Below are positions 29,327-40,668 of a stretch of DNA of 64,000 nucleotides, one piece after another; positions within the stretch are counted from its first letter, which is position 1; each line of letters opens with the position of its first letter. The position numbers were made by a program, and so were the translations under genes. Below the pieces are notes generated by a model. It was given only the letters and a program-made list of their open reading frames with translations. It was not told the DNA's origin and made no database searches. The DNA is from Allobosea lupini (GTDB lineage: Bacteria > Pseudomonadota > Alphaproteobacteria > Rhizobiales > Beijerinckiaceae): contig NZ_FOAN01000001.1 in the NCBI RefSeq assembly GCF_900109525.1, positions 496,001 through 560,000 on the forward strand. Reading direction: 5' to 3'.

Positions 29327-30760
29327 TCAGGCCGAGGCCTCATCCGCCGCATCGGTAGCAGCCTTCTTGGTCTTCTTCGCCTTGGCGGCCTTCGGCTTGG
29401 CCTCGGCAGCGCCTTCGTCCTCGTCGTCGGCGAAGAGCGCCTCGCGCGAGACCGACTTGTCGGAGACCTTCACCTGACCGAGCAGATGGTCGACGACCTT
29501 CTCCTCGAAGATCGGGGCGCGGATCTCGGCGAGCGCCTGCGGGTTCTTGCGATAGAACTCCCAGACTTCCTTCTCCTGGCCCGGGAACTGGCGGGCGCGC
29601 GCGATCAGGGCCTGCGTCACCTCGTCATCGGAGATCTGGACCTTGGCCTGCTCGCCGATCTCGGCCAGCACCAGGCCGAGGCGAACGCGACGCTCGGCGA
29701 TCTTGCGGTACTCCGCGCGAGCCTCGTCCTCGGTCGTGTTCTCGTCGGCGAAGGTCTTGTTGGCGTTCTTCATGTCCGCCTCGACCTGGCTCCAGACCGC
29801 GGCGAACTCCTGCTCGACCAGGGTCGGCGGCAGCTCGAAGCTGTACTTGCCGTCGAGCGCGTCGAGCAGGGCCTTCTTGATCTTGCGGCGCGACTGCTCG
29901 CCGAACTCGCGGCCGATCTGCTCGCGAATCGCGGTCTTAAGCGCGTCGAGCGACTCCATGCCGAAGCCCTTGGCGAGCTCGTCGTCGATCTTCAGCTCGC
30001 CCGGAGCCTGGACGTCGTCGACCGTGACTGCGAACTCGGCCGGCTTACCCGCAAGATGGGTCGCGGTGTAGTTCTCGGGGAAGGTCACCGAAACGGTGCG
30101 CTGCTCACCCTTCTTGACGCCCTCGAGCTGCTCCTCGAAGCCCGGGATGAACTGGCCGGCGCCGAGTTCGAGCGGGATTTCCGAGCCGGTGCCGCCATCG
30201 AAGGGCTTGCCTTCGAGCGTGCCGACGAAGGAGATCAGCAGGCGATCGCCCTTGGCGGCCTTGGCGCCGTCCTTCTTCGACTCGAAGGCGCGATTCTGCG
30301 ACGCCATGCGCTCCAGCGCCGCATCGACATCGGCCTCAGGGACGTCCGCGACAGGCTTCTCGAGCGACACGTCGGAGACGTCGGCGACCTCGATCTTCGG
30401 CAGAACTTCGAGCGCGACGGTGAAGGCGAGATCGCCCTTGGCCTCCATCGCGGCCTCGATCTCGTCCTTGTTCTCAGGGAACTTGATCTGCGGCTCGAAG
30501 GCGAGCTTCAGGCCATTGTCGGTGACGATCTTCTGGTTCGCCTCGTTGACGGCGTTCTGGACGACATCGGCCATGACCGAGCGGCCATAGAGACGGCGCA
30601 GATGGCCGACCGGGACCTTGCCGGGGCGGAAGCCGTTGATCTTGGCTTTGCCCTGCAGATTCTGCAGCTCGCCATCGAGCCTCGACTTGAGGTCCGTGGC
30701 GTTCAGCACCACCTGGAATTCGCGCTTGAGGCCCTGGGACAGGGTTTCCGTCACGTTCAT
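29327..30760 (-). CDS. tig: Trigger factor
   Basis: A 477-residue ribosome-bound chaperone with prolyl isomerase activity that meets nascent chains at the exit tunnel. The N-terminal ribosome-binding domain holds [17 protein letters not shown] near 44-60 (FRxGxxP loop). The FKBP-type domain has [21 protein letters not shown] and [11 protein letters not shown] near 165-205. The long helical C-terminal arms follow, and the tail after about 445 is Lys/Ala-rich. ATG 30760 is chosen over a start five codons upstream because it begins the family N-terminus [15 protein letters not shown]. It is followed by a terminator, then clpP. Confidence 0.95.
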   Translation of the reverse strand: MNVTETLSQGLKREFQVVLNATDLKSRLDGELQNLQGKAKINGFRPGKVPVGHLRRLYGRSVMADVVQNAVNEANQKIVTDNGLKLAFEPQIKFPENKDEIEAAMEAKGDLAFTVALEVLPKIEVADVSDVSLEKPVADVPEADVDAALERMASQNRAFESKKDGAKAAKGDRLLISFVGTLEGKPFDGGTGSEIPLELGAGQFIPGFEEQLEGVKKGEQRTVSVTFPENYTATHLAGKPAEFAVTVDDVQAPGELKIDDELAKGFGMESLDALKTAIREQIGREFGEQSRRKIKKALLDALDGKYSFELPPTLVEQEFAAVWSQVEADMKNANKTFADENTTEDEARAEYRKIAERRVRLGLVLAEIGEQAKVQISDDEVTQALIARARQFPGQEKEVWEFYRKNPQALAEIRAPIFEEKVVDHLLGQVKVSDKSVSREALFADDEDEGAAEAKPKAAKAKKTKKAATDAADEASA

Positions 30761-30844
30761 TGTTCGATCCGCCAACAGCTCGTTACTTCAATGTCCAAAG
30801 CGCGACGCCGGATGACCGCCGCCGCGCTCGCGAAATCCGAATCA

Positions 30845-30929
30845 TGGTGCGGGCGGAGGGACTCGAACCCCCACGACTTTCGCCGCTGGTACCTAAAACC
30901 AGTGCGTCTACCAGTTCCGCCACGCCCGC
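30845..30929 (-). tRNA. tRNA-Leu (TAG anticodon)
   Basis: An 85-base type II tRNA on the minus strand with encoded CCA. Acceptor stem GCGGGCG with CGCCCGC, anticodon arm CTGGT-TTTAGGT-ACCAG with anticodon TAG, a long variable arm GGCGAAAGTC, and T arm GGGGG-TTCGAGT-CCCTC. The long variable arm and discriminator A fit leucine. It lies upstream of tig on the same strand. Confidence 0.95.
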
Positions 30930-31095
30930 CGACCCGGTGCGCCATATCGCAGTCTTCGCGACAGCAGCACCGTAGGCCGCGCCGCTATACCATTTCGGGC
31001 GCGTCATGCAGCAAAAAAATGCGACAGTTCTACGAACGCGGCTTCCAGGCGGCTTTACGCTCGCCAGAATGACCTGGCGAGGCTATGTCGCGAGC

Positions 31096-32541
31096 ATGAG
31101 CAAAGACGCTTCGCCGCCGGCCGCGCGCCCTCATCCCAGTCGACGCCTCGTCATCGCACAGGGTGCGGGCATGGCGACCCTCTTCTCGCCATTGTTAGCA
31201 CTGGCCCAGCAGGCACCGGCCGCTCCGCAGGCCGCGTCGGCAGGCGCCGCACGGAATCTCGTCGCAGCCCCCGCCAAGTTGCGCCTGCGACCGGCGCCGG
31301 CGCCCGAGACCGAGGTCTGGGCCTTCGACGGTGCGCCCCCGGGCCCGGTCCTCAAGGTGAAGCAGGGCGAGACCTTGCGTCTCAACCTGCAGAATCGGAC
31401 CGACAAGCCACTTTCGCTGCATTGGCACGGCCTGCGCGCCGATCACGCCATGGATGGCGTCGGCGGCTTCAGCCAGGAGCCGGTGCCGCCGGGTGGGCAG
31501 TTCGAGTACCGGCTGACGCCGCCTGATTCCGGCACCTTCCTCTATCGGCCGATGCTGCTTGGCGGCTCATCCGAGCCGGCCGGACGCGGGCTCTCCGGCC
31601 TGCTCATCGTCGAGGAGAAGGAGCCTCCCGCGGTCGATCTCGATCTGCCCGCTTTGATCGGCGACTGGCTGCTCGGCGACGACCAGAAGCTCCTGCCATT
31701 CGCTGCCGACGGGCAGGACGGCGCGGCGGCCGGCCGGCTCGGCAGCTGGCTCACCGTCAACGGCAAGCCGCCGCCGCTGCCGGTCAAGCTGCCGCCCGGC
31801 GCCCGCGTTCGGCTTCGTCTCGCCAATGCCTGCAATGCCCGGATCATGCGGCTGCGTTTCGACGAGATGAAGGCCTTCGTCGCCGCGGTCGACGGCCAGC
31901 CGACCGAGACCTTCGAGCCGGTCCGGGGCCAGCTGCCTTTCGCGCCGGGCACGCGCTACGACGTGATCTTCGACATGCCGGAGACGGTTGGCGCCGCCGC
32001 CAGCGTCACCGCGTTGATCGGCCCGGGCGTGCCGCTGGTGCGCTTCGTCAGCGAGGGCACGGCGAAAGCGGCGCGCCCGGCGATCGCCGCGATGCCGCTC
32101 AACCCCGCCCTGCCGGCGGCGGTGCGACTCCAGGATGCCAGACGGTCGGAGATGATCATCGAGGGCGGTGCCAAGGTCACGCCGGAGAACAAGCTCGACC
32201 TGACGGGTCTCGACCTTGCGAAGCCCTGGACCGTCAATGGTGGCCAGGGCGATCCGAAGGGCAAGGCGCTGTTCAGCGTCAGGCGCGGCTCGCCGGTGGT
32301 GATCGGCATCACCAACAAGACCGCCTTCCTGCAGCCCTTCCATGTCCACGGCCACTGCTTCCGCCTGCTGCACCCGCTCGACGACGGCTGGGAGCCCTAT
32401 TTCCTCGATACGGTGCAGATACCCGAGGGCAAGCGCCTGCACATCGCCTTCGTCGCCGACAATCCCGGGCGCTGGCTGATCTCCTCCACCGTGCTGGAGC
32501 GCTTCGACCGGGGGCTATGGAGCTGGTTCGAGGTGACGTGA
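31096..32541 (+). CDS. Tat-exported multicopper-oxidase-like protein lacking copper ligands
   Basis: A 481-residue cupredoxin-repeat protein. The N-terminus has a twin-arginine motif SRRLVIA at 15-21 before a hydrophobic stretch ending in LALAQQ, so export in folded form through Tat is likely. Domain layout follows multicopper oxidases: LHWHGLRAD at about 108-116 keeps one HxH. The second motif reads GTFLYRPM instead of GTFxYHxH, the HPxHxHGHxF motif reads QPFHVHGHCF with the type 1 His changed to Gln, and the final HCHxxxH is replaced by ISSTVLERFD. The type 1 site and most of the trinuclear site are thus absent, as in SufI/FtsP. A structural or division-related role is possible. ATG 31096 starts the Tat leader; the 30 upstream codons are rejected. 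kdsA follows by 66 bp. Confidence 0.8.
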   Translation: MSKDASPPAARPHPSRRLVIAQGAGMATLFSPLLALAQQAPAAPQAASAGAARNLVAAPAKLRLRPAPAPETEVWAFDGAPPGPVLKVKQGETLRLNLQNRTDKPLSLHWHGLRADHAMDGVGGFSQEPVPPGGQFEYRLTPPDSGTFLYRPMLLGGSSEPAGRGLSGLLIVEEKEPPAVDLDLPALIGDWLLGDDQKLLPFAADGQDGAAAGRLGSWLTVNGKPPPLPVKLPPGARVRLRLANACNARIMRLRFDEMKAFVAAVDGQPTETFEPVRGQLPFAPGTRYDVIFDMPETVGAAASVTALIGPGVPLVRFVSEGTAKAARPAIAAMPLNPALPAAVRLQDARRSEMIIEGGAKVTPENKLDLTGLDLAKPWTVNGGQGDPKGKALFSVRRGSPVVIGITNKTAFLQPFHVHGHCFRLLHPLDDGWEPYFLDTVQIPEGKRLHIAFVADNPGRWLISSTVLERFDRGLWSWFEVT

Positions 32542-32607
32542 CGCCGCGTTGGCTTGTCAGCTTCGCGGGTGGCTTCTAAACCCGCGCCCTTAGCCAAGGA
32601 GCCCACC

Positions 32608-33477
32608 ATGACCGCCAACGCCATCGTCACCGTGGGCGCTGACCTCGCCAGCCCCGTCCGCTTCGGCAATGGCCTGCCGCTCGCCTTGATCGCCGGCCCC
32701 TGCCAGATGGAAAGCCGCGATCACGCGCTCGAGATCGCGCTGCAGTTGAAGGAGACGGCTGAAAAGCTCGGTATCGGGCTGGTCTTCAAGGCTTCCTTCG
32801 ACAAGGCCAACCGCACCAGCGTGAAGGGTCAGCGTGGCATGGGCCTGGACGCAGCCCTGCCCGTCTACGCCGAGATCCGCGAGCGTTCCGGGCTGCCTGT
32901 GCTGACCGATATCCACGATGTGAGCCAGTGCGCGCCGGTCGCCGAGGTGGTCGACATCCTGCAGATTCCGGCCTTCCTCTGCCGGCAGACCGACCTGCTG
33001 GTCGCCGCCGCCAGGACCGGCCGCGTCGTCAACGTCAAGAAGGGCCAGTTCCTGGCGCCCTGGGACATGGTCAACGTCGCCGCCAAGGTGACCGAGAGCG
33101 GTAATCCGAACGTGATGCTGACCGAGCGCGGAGCTTCCTTCGGCTACAACACGCTGGTCACCGACATGCGCGCTCTGCCGATCATGGCGGAGATCGGCGC
33201 GCCCGTGATCTTCGACGCCACCCATTCGGTGCAGCAGCCCGGCGGCAAGGGCGCCTCGACCGGCGGCCAGCGCGAATTCGTGCCGGTGCTGGCGCGTGCC
33301 GCGGTCGCGGTCGGCGTCGCCGGCGTCTTCATCGAGACCCATCCCGACCCCGACACGGCCCCGTCGGACGGGCCGAACATGGTGCCACTGCGTGACTTCC
33401 ATGCACTGATCGCAGAGCTGCAAGAGTTCGACCGGCTTGCCAAGCGCTCGGCGCATTCTACGCTGGCGTATGTCTGA
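32608..33477 (+). CDS. kdsA: 3-deoxy-8-phosphooctulonate synthase
   Basis: A 289-residue cytoplasmic enzyme that condenses phosphoenolpyruvate with arabinose 5-phosphate to make Kdo 8-phosphate, the precursor of the inner core of lipopolysaccharide. Motifs: [17 protein letters not shown] near 27-43, [12 protein letters not shown] near 61-72, [35 protein letters not shown] and [15 protein letters not shown] 32608 is preceded by AAGGAG at the right distance; the frame upstream is rejected. The MFS gene start overlaps its end by 8 bp. Confidence 0.96.
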   Translation: MTANAIVTVGADLASPVRFGNGLPLALIAGPCQMESRDHALEIALQLKETAEKLGIGLVFKASFDKANRTSVKGQRGMGLDAALPVYAEIRERSGLPVLTDIHDVSQCAPVAEVVDILQIPAFLCRQTDLLVAAARTGRVVNVKKGQFLAPWDMVNVAAKVTESGNPNVMLTERGASFGYNTLVTDMRALPIMAEIGAPVIFDATHSVQQPGGKGASTGGQREFVPVLARAAVAVGVAGVFIETHPDPDTAPSDGPNMVPLRDFHALIAELQEFDRLAKRSAHSTLAYV

Positions 33478-34687
33478 GACGTCAGCCAGCACCGCTGCGC
33501 CCGCGCCCCCGCAAGGTTCGCTGAATTCACTCATCCTCGTGCTCGGGGCGTGCGGCTTCGCCTCGACCTTCACCATGCGGCTGCTCGACCCGCTGGTGCC
33601 GACGCTGGCGGCCGAGTTCGGCCGCAGCATTGCCCAGGTCGCTACCGTCGCGACCGCATTCTCCTTCGCCTACGCCGTCGGCCAGCCTTTCCTCGGACCG
33701 ATCGCGGATTCTCTGGGCAAGCTCCGGACAATCGCGACCTGCCTCGGCGCACTCGCGCTGCTGTCGCTCGCCGTGACTTTCGCCGGCTCGTTCGAAGTGC
33801 TGACGGTCGTACGCATGGTCGCCGGCATCGCCGCCGGGGGCATCATTCCGGTCGCGATGGCGGCGATCGGCGACCGGGCTCCCATGGCCGAGCGGCAGGT
33901 CATGCTCGGCCGCTTCCTGGTGCTGATGATCGTCGGGCAGATGGTCGGGGCGGCTTGCTCCGGCCTGGTCGCCGAGCATTTGGGCTGGCGCTACGTCTTC
34001 CTGATGGCCGGCGCAATCGCCGCAATCGCCGGGCTGCTCGTCGTGCTGGTGCTGAAGCCGCGGCCGGATGCGCGACGCGCGCCACTCAGCTTCGCCGGTG
34101 CGCTCGCGAACTATGCCGCCGTCTTCGCCAATCCGCGTTCGAAGCTGCTTTATGGGCTCGTCATCGTCGAGGGCAGCCTGATCTTTGGCATGCCGCCCTA
34201 TATCGCCGCGATCCTGCAGGAGCGCGCCGGCGTCGGGCCGTCGCAGGCGGGCCTCGTCATCGCCGGCACCGGGCTCGGCGGCATCGTCTATGGCGTGCTG
34301 ACCCGCATTCTGGTCGAGCGGCTCGGCCCGACCCGGATGACGACGCTGGGCGGCATCGTGATGGGCCTCGCCTTCGCTCTCTTCTCGCTCCCCTTCCTGC
34401 CCTGGTGGAGCGCGGTCGCGATCTTCACGTTGAACGGCTTCGGCTTCTTCCTGATGCACGGCACCTTCCAGGCACAGGCGACCGAGCTTGCCCCGACCGC
34501 GCGCGGCTCGGCGGTGGCGCTCTTCGCCTGCGCGCTGTTCTGCGGCCATGCGCTCGGGCCGGTGCTGATGGGCGCCGCCCTGCATCTGTTCGGCACCAGC
34601 GGCGCAATCCTGCTTTTCGCCGCCGGGATTACCCTGCTCGGCTTCGCAACGCCGCGCGTCCTGCCGCTGGCCGGCAGCCGGACCTAG
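33470..34687 (+). CDS. MFS transporter, drug or sugar efflux type
   Basis: A 405-residue protein with about 12 hydrophobic segments and the short Gly/Ser/Pro loops of the major facilitator superfamily. The loop between helices 2 and 3 reads [13 protein letters not shown], a version of the GxxxDRxGRR motif, and a matching loop [17 protein letters not shown] is near 280. The start ATG 33470 lies inside the end of kdsA (8-bp overlap), which suggests coupled translation. Twenty-odd N-terminal residues before the first helix are low-complexity Ala/Pro/Ser. The substrate cannot be told from sequence. queF converges from the other strand 17 bp downstream. Confidence 0.8.
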   Translation: MSETSASTAAPAPPQGSLNSLILVLGACGFASTFTMRLLDPLVPTLAAEFGRSIAQVATVATAFSFAYAVGQPFLGPIADSLGKLRTIATCLGALALLSLAVTFAGSFEVLTVVRMVAGIAAGGIIPVAMAAIGDRAPMAERQVMLGRFLVLMIVGQMVGAACSGLVAEHLGWRYVFLMAGAIAAIAGLLVVLVLKPRPDARRAPLSFAGALANYAAVFANPRSKLLYGLVIVEGSLIFGMPPYIAAILQERAGVGPSQAGLVIAGTGLGGIVYGVLTRILVERLGPTRMTTLGGIVMGLAFALFSLPFLPWWSAVAIFTLNGFGFFLMHGTFQAQATELAPTARGSAVALFACALFCGHALGPVLMGAALHLFGTSGAILLFAAGITLLGFATPRVLPLAGSRT

Positions 34688-34704
34688 AGGTTCAGCGCTG
34701 CGCG

Positions 34705-35160
34705 TCAGCGCCCGCGATAAGGCGCGACGCCCTGATCGGGCAGCCAGAGGCCTTTCGGAGCCTCGCCGGTCTGGAAGAAGACGTCGATCGGGATGCCGCC
34801 GCGCGGATACCAGTAGCCGCCGATGCGGAACCATTTCGGCTCGAGCAGCTCGACCAGCGTCTTGCCGATGCCGACGGTGCAGTCCTCGTGGAAGGCGCCG
34901 TGATTGCGAAAGGCGCCGAGATAGAGCTTGAGCGACTTCGATTCGACCAGCCAGTGGCCCGGCAGATAGTCGATCACCAGGATACCGAAATCGGGCTGGC
35001 CGGTGACCGGGCAGATCGAGGTGAATTCCGGGCAGGTGAAGCGGGCGAGATAGTCGGTGCCGGCATGCGGGTTCGGCACGCGGTCGAGGCGGGCTTCCTC
35101 CGGCGAGCGCGGCAGGTCGCTCGCCTTGCCGAGCTGGAGGGTCGAGGCGTCGATGGTCAT
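34705..35160 (-). CDS. queF: NADPH-dependent 7-cyano-7-deazaguanine reductase
   Basis: A 151-residue enzyme of the short (YkvM-like) type that reduces preQ0 to preQ1 in queuosine synthesis. The nucleophile is Cys50 in [14 protein letters not shown], with Asp57 as proton donor; the substrate Glu and [19 protein letters not shown] motif of the family are present near 81-100. ATG 35160 is chosen over a start eight codons upstream because [12 protein letters not shown] is the family-like N-terminus. It works in the same pathway as tgt at 38.4 kb, but the two are not in one operon. It is divergent from eno. Confidence 0.95.
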   Translation of the reverse strand: MTIDASTLQLGKASDLPRSPEEARLDRVPNPHAGTDYLARFTCPEFTSICPVTGQPDFGILVIDYLPGHWLVESKSLKLYLGAFRNHGAFHEDCTVGIGKTLVELLEPKWFRIGGYWYPRGGIPIDVFFQTGEAPKGLWLPDQGVAPYRGR

Positions 35161-35222
35161 GGCGCGGTCCTGATCGATGTACATCTGCCGTAGGCAGACG
35201 CTGGAGTTGCCGCGGCTTTTAA

Positions 35223-36602
<1,380 letters not shown>

Positions 36603-36690
36603 GCCTGTGGCACCGGAATAGCCAGCGGCGCGGCCGCGCCATGCGCTGGCACCACTAACCGCATGCTCCAGCTTTGAACTAGGTTGGGGC

Positions 36691-37611
36691 ATGCATCAAA
36701 CCGTGCCCCTTTCGGACGAGCGGCTGCGCCGGCGCCGGCGGCTCGCCTTTGCCGGCATGACGTTCGCCATGCTGATCTTCGGGGCCAACTTCGTCGTCAG
36801 CCGTCACGCCGTGCTGAACGGGCTTTCATCGCACGACATGCTGGCGCTGCGCTTCGTCACGGCCGGCTTCCTGCTGCTGCCGAGCTTCATGATGGCTGGC
36901 GGCCTGCGCGATTGCGCCGGTCTCGGCTGGAAGCGCGGTCTGGTCCTGGCGGTGATGAGCGGTTTCCCGATGAGCTTCCTGCTCATGACCGGGCTGACCT
37001 TCGCCCCGGCAGCGCACGGCGCAGTGATCGGACCGGGCACCGTCACGGTGATCGGCATCGTCGGCAGCGTCGTCCTGTTCGGCGCGCTGTTGACGCGGCA
37101 GCTCGTGCTCGGCGTGATCGCGGTGCTCGTCGGCCTCGCATGTCTCGGCATTGCCGGCACGACGCATTCCAATCCGAGCATCGTTTTCGGCGATCTCTGT
37201 TTCCTCGGCGTCGGGCTGGTCTGGGGCGGCTATCCGCTGCTGATCCAGCTCTGGCGGGTCAATGCACTCAAGGCCACGGCCGTCGTTTCGGTGCTGTCGA
37301 TGGCCTATCTGCCAATCTACTTCGCCTTCTATTTCCGCGGCTTCGACGTCGCGCCCTGGTGGGTTCTGCTGCTGCACGCGATCAATCAGGGCGTCCTCAA
37401 CGTCATCGTCGGCCTGTGGATCTGGAGCTGGTCGACGCCGGTACTGGGCCCCTCCGTCGCCGGGCGTTTTCCGCCGATGATCCCGGTCGCCGGCACGCTG
37501 CTGGCGATCCCCGTGCTCGGCGAGATTCCGAGCGGGCTGCAGGTCGGCGGCATCGCGCTGATCATCGCCGGACTGTTCGTCGCCTCATGGCGTCGCGCGC
37601 CGGCGCGCTAG
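36691..37611 (+). CDS. EamA/DMT-family transporter
   Basis: A 306-residue membrane protein with about ten hydrophobic segments in two repeated halves, typical of drug/metabolite transporter exporters. The first half starts FAGMTFAMLIFGANFVVSRHA and the second FGDLCFLGVGLVWGGYPLLI. The C-terminus is short and basic. Substrate unknown. Its last 27 bp overlap, in convergent orientation, the end of the membrane protein gene on the other strand. The ATG at 36691 follows shortly after a GTTGGGG stretch. Confidence 0.85.
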   Translation: MHQTVPLSDERLRRRRRLAFAGMTFAMLIFGANFVVSRHAVLNGLSSHDMLALRFVTAGFLLLPSFMMAGGLRDCAGLGWKRGLVLAVMSGFPMSFLLMTGLTFAPAAHGAVIGPGTVTVIGIVGSVVLFGALLTRQLVLGVIAVLVGLACLGIAGTTHSNPSIVFGDLCFLGVGLVWGGYPLLIQLWRVNALKATAVVSVLSMAYLPIYFAFYFRGFDVAPWWVLLLHAINQGVLNVIVGLWIWSWSTPVLGPSVAGRFPPMIPVAGTLLAIPVLGEIPSGLQVGGIALIIAGLFVASWRRAPAR

Positions 37612-38376
37612 CGCCATCAGCCCAAGGTTCCAGACGATACAGACCAGCAGGCCGAGACCGAGCGCCGGCCACGAGCCGAGCGGCACGGCCGCGACATGGA
37701 CCAGCGCCATCGCGAAGCCAAAACCGAGCAGCCCCAGCAGGCTGTTGGCAATGACCGCAGCGCTGGCCGGCCCGCCGATACGCGGCTGCAGGATCGCGAT
37801 CAGGCTCGACAGGACGATCGGAAAGGTCGCCAGCACGCCCGACCAGGCCGGGCCGACGCGCGCGCTGATGGTGGTGACCGTGCCGGCCAGGGCCGCGACC
37901 GCCGCGGCCCGCAGCGGGATCGCATACCAGGGCCGCCGCGGTGTGATCGCGGGGCGCGCGGCGAGGTAAGGCCGCACGATACGGTGCAGAATCAGGAAGA
38001 CGACCGGCGTCGCCACCAGCATGGCACTGAACGGCAAGGCCAGCGCCTGCAGGCCGGAGACCAGCACGAAGAAGGTCAGCAGCGCCGCAACAAGGCAGGT
38101 CACGGTGCAGAAGCGCTGCGCCAGCAGGACATAAACCAGCGACAGGCCGGCATTGGAGAGATTGGAGCTCATGCTGGCGAGCGCACTCGCCGAGATGAAG
38201 GCGGCGTCATGGTCGAGCGCCAGAAAGACATAGACCGGCCCGGCCGAGATCGGCAGCGTCGCGATCATCGCCGCGAGCAATGGCCCGCTCCGTTCGGCCA
38301 GCAGCGAACAACTGACGACGATGGCGGCCGCGACCGCCATCTTCAGCAGCAGCAGGCCGAGCCATGGTTCGATCAC
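37585..38376 (-). CDS. Multi-pass membrane protein of unknown function
   Basis: A 263-residue protein with about nine hydrophobic segments and short loops; one longer basic loop, [13 protein letters not shown], is near 140-152. Two halves look related: [19 protein letters not shown] near 33-51 and [18 protein letters not shown] near 177-194, which suggests an internal duplication and a transporter-like fold. I do not recognise the family with certainty. Its start overlaps the tgt stop by 4 bp, so it is cotranscribed with tgt, and its 3' end overlaps the EamA gene in convergent orientation by 27 bp. Confidence 0.8.
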   Translation of the reverse strand: MIEPWLGLLLLKMAVAAAIVVSCSLLAERSGPLLAAMIATLPISAGPVYVFLALDHDAAFISASALASMSSNLSNAGLSLVYVLLAQRFCTVTCLVAALLTFFVLVSGLQALALPFSAMLVATPVVFLILHRIVRPYLAARPAITPRRPWYAIPLRAAAVAALAGTVTTISARVGPAWSGVLATFPIVLSSLIAILQPRIGGPASAAVIANSLLGLLGFGFAMALVHVAAVPLGSWPALGLGLLVCIVWNLGLMALARRRATP

Positions 38377-39497
38377 GCCGGCTCGCCCTTGGCCCAGCCT
38401 TCCTTGGTCTCAGCGATAAAGTCTTCCAGGCGCCCTGCTGCGATAGCGGCGCGCAGGCCCGCCGTCAGCTCCTGGTAATAGGCGAGGTTGACCCAGGTCA
38501 GCAGCATCTTGCCGAGCATCTCCTCGGCCTTGACCAGATGGTGCAGATAGGCGCGCGAATAGCTGTTCGCCGCCGGGCAGGAGGATTGCGGATCGATCGG
38601 CCTGCCATCCTCGGCGTGCTTGGCGTTCTTCAGGTTCATGCGGCCGAAGCGGGTGAAGATCTGGCCGTGGCGTCCGGCCCGCGTCGGCATCACGCAGTCG
38701 AACATGTCGACGCCGCGCCTGACCGCCTCGACGATGTCGTCGGGCGTGCCGACGCCCATCAGATAGCGCGGCTTCTCACTGGGCAGATGCGGCTCGACCG
38801 TCTCGATCATCGCCAGCATCACATCCTGCGGCTCGCCGACGGCGAGCCCGCCGATGGCGTAGCCTTTGAGATCCATGGCGGCGAGCTCGCGGGCGCTCTC
38901 GACGCGCAGGGCCGGCACGGCGCCACCTTGCACGATACCGAACAGCGCCCTCCCCGCCGGATCGCCGAAGGCTTTCCTGCAGCGCTCGGCCCAGCGCAGC
39001 GACAGATGCATCGCCTTCTCGGCAACCTTGTCCTCGCAAGGCAGCGAGACGCATTCGTCGAGCTGCATGACGATGTCGGAGCCGAGCAGGTTCTGAATCT
39101 CGACCGAGCGCTCCGGCGACAGCACATGCTTCGAGCCGTCGATGTGGGACTGGAAGGTAACGCCTTCTTCGGTCAGCTTGCGCAGATTGGCGAGCGACAT
39201 CACCTGGAAGCCGCCGGAATCGGTCAGGATCGGGTGCGGCCAGTTCATGAACTTGTGCAGGCCGCCGAGCCTGGCGACGCGCTCGGCGCCGGGCCGCAGC
39301 ATTAGGTGATAGGTGTTGCCGAGCACGACATCGGCGCCGAGCGCCTTGACCTGCTCGGGATACATACCCTTGACCGTCGCGGCGGTGCCGACCGGCATGA
39401 AGGCCGGCGTGCGGATCACACCGCGCGGCATGCGGACCTCGCCGGTGCGGGCAGCGCCGTCCCGGCCGAGAAGATGGAAGCTGAAATCCGTCGTCAT
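38373..39497 (-). CDS. tgt: tRNA-guanine(34) transglycosylase with reduced zinc site
   Basis: A 374-residue TIM-barrel enzyme that swaps guanine-34 for preQ1 in tRNAs with GUN anticodons. Motifs: [16 protein letters not shown] near 30-45, [11 protein letters not shown], the catalytic aspartate in [11 protein letters not shown] near 90-100, the second aspartate in [10 protein letters not shown] near 266-275, and [16 protein letters not shown]. The zinc segment, normally CxCxxC before YSRAYLHH, reads SSCPAANS here: only one of three Cys ligands remains, with the His of HHL kept. ATG 39497 is the family start; the longer frame upstream is rejected. It is followed by the membrane gene with 4-bp overlap. 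Confidence 0.94.
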   Translation of the reverse strand: MTTDFSFHLLGRDGAARTGEVRMPRGVIRTPAFMPVGTAATVKGMYPEQVKALGADVVLGNTYHLMLRPGAERVARLGGLHKFMNWPHPILTDSGGFQVMSLANLRKLTEEGVTFQSHIDGSKHVLSPERSVEIQNLLGSDIVMQLDECVSLPCEDKVAEKAMHLSLRWAERCRKAFGDPAGRALFGIVQGGAVPALRVESARELAAMDLKGYAIGGLAVGEPQDVMLAMIETVEPHLPSEKPRYLMGVGTPDDIVEAVRRGVDMFDCVMPTRAGRHGQIFTRFGRMNLKNAKHAEDGRPIDPQSSCPAANSYSRAYLHHLVKAEEMLGKMLLTWVNLAYYQELTAGLRAAIAAGRLEDFIAETKEGWAKGEPA

Positions 39498-39568
39498 GGG
39501 CGCGGGCCTAGCCCAGCGCGGCACTCTACGGAAGAGCCTTGCGCGCTGTGCGGGCCTGTGTCGGCAGC

Positions 39569-39919
39569 TCAGCGCTTGGCGAAAGCCGCCTCGTAGACGT
39601 CGGGCTTGAAGGCGAGGATACGGCGGTCGCCGAGATCGAGCACCGGGCGCTTGATCATGGTCGGCTGTGCCAGCATCAGCGCGATCGCCTTCTGCTCGTC
39701 GAGACCCAGCCTGTCGGCCTCGGGCAGCTCGCGGAAGGTCGTGCTTCCCTTGTTGAGCACCTTCTCCCAGCCGAGCTCGCGGCACCAGGCTTCGAGATGG
39801 GCCTTGTCGATGCCTGAGACGCGGTAATCGTGGAAGACGTAGGGGACCTTGTGCGCGTCGAGCCAGCTCCAGGCCTTCTTCATCGTGTCGCAGTTCTTGA
39901 TGCCGTAGAGCGTGACCAT
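39569..39919 (-). CDS. ArsC/Spx-family thioredoxin-fold protein (YffB type)
   Basis: A 116-residue protein of the ArsC superfamily. The N-terminus [20 protein letters not shown] has the single Cys10 where arsenate reductases carry their nucleophile; the second half has [23 protein letters not shown], the RPV region that lines the site. The pattern is that of the YffB/YusI subgroup, probably a glutathione- or thiol-dependent reductase; arsenate itself is unlikely because no ars genes are near. ATG 39919 is chosen since the extra 14 upstream codons are Arg/Pro-rich. It lies 72 bp upstream of tgt. Confidence 0.85.
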   Translation of the reverse strand: MVTLYGIKNCDTMKKAWSWLDAHKVPYVFHDYRVSGIDKAHLEAWCRELGWEKVLNKGSTTFRELPEADRLGLDEQKAIALMLAQPTMIKRPVLDLGDRRILAFKPDVYEAAFAKR

Positions 39920-40068
39920 CGTCCGGGCCGTCCCTGATTGCCGTCGGCGCGGGGGTGGCATGGCACAGGCCGCAGATCAAGCCGAACGTTCGGCAGCCTC
40001 TCGCGTTCCGTCATGTGATCGGCAACGATGGCGCGTATCGGACGAGCGGGGAATCGAATGGACGCGTC

Positions 40069-40650
40069 ATGATCGATCGACTTGATCCACTCGCGACGGG
40101 CGACGACGATTTCGACATTCCGTTCCGCCCCTGGAAAAATCATCCCACCGCCGGCGTCGATTTTCCCGATATCTCGATCACAACCGTCGACGCGACCCTG
40201 ACGCGACGCCTGGTGGACGAGTTGGCGCAACGAGTTCCGGCGAAGGTCGAGATCCTCGCCGGCATCGACATTGGCGGCCTCGGCCTCGCCGGCGCGCTGG
40301 CCTCTCGCAACGGCCTCGGCTTCTTCGACATTCGCAAGGTCGATTCGCTGCGCAACGGCGTGATGCGCAGCATCATGGCCAATTACGAGCTCGGCGAGGG
40401 CGTCGTGATATCGAAAGGCGCGCGGCTGGCGGGGCGCCATGTCGCGATCGTCGACGATTGCCTGATCTCCGGCGGCACGGCGCTGGCGGCGGCGCGCCTG
40501 ATCCGCCGGCTCGGCGGCCATTGCGACACGGCGCTCTTCGTCTTCGACATCGAGGGCATGGGCGGGCGTGAGCGGCTTGCGGGTGGCGGCATCGCGGCAG
40601 AGGTGTTGCGCACTGTCCCGCAGCTAGCACCGGAAGGAGAAGGCGCCTAA
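40069..40650 (+). CDS. Type I phosphoribosyltransferase-family protein (adenine PRTase-like)
   Basis: A 193-residue protein with the PRPP-binding signature VAIVDDCLISGGTALAAA near 126-143 (two aspartates followed by the phosphate loop), a hydrophobic strand AGIDIGGLGLAGALA near 65-78 and the hood-like part NHPTAGVDFPDIS near 24-36. This order is that of adenine phosphoribosyltransferase, although the N-terminus differs and the substrate is uncertain; it could be a regulatory or salvage enzyme. The frame is open from a GTG at 39955, but ATG 40069 gives a normal length. It is divergent from the ArsC-like gene and convergent with the broken 2H phosphoesterase gene. Confidence 0.75.
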   Translation: MIDRLDPLATGDDDFDIPFRPWKNHPTAGVDFPDISITTVDATLTRRLVDELAQRVPAKVEILAGIDIGGLGLAGALASRNGLGFFDIRKVDSLRNGVMRSIMANYELGEGVVISKGARLAGRHVAIVDDCLISGGTALAAARLIRRLGGHCDTALFVFDIEGMGGRERLAGGGIAAEVLRTVPQLAPEGEGA

Positions 40651-40668
40651 GCGGACGCTGCGTGGTCA

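Noticed and set aside
39569..39919. Arsenate reductase of an ars operon
   Set aside because: The protein is of the YffB group, no arsenic genes are near, and the ArsR-type gene at 44.6 kb is paired with an SRPBCC gene and has no metal cysteines.
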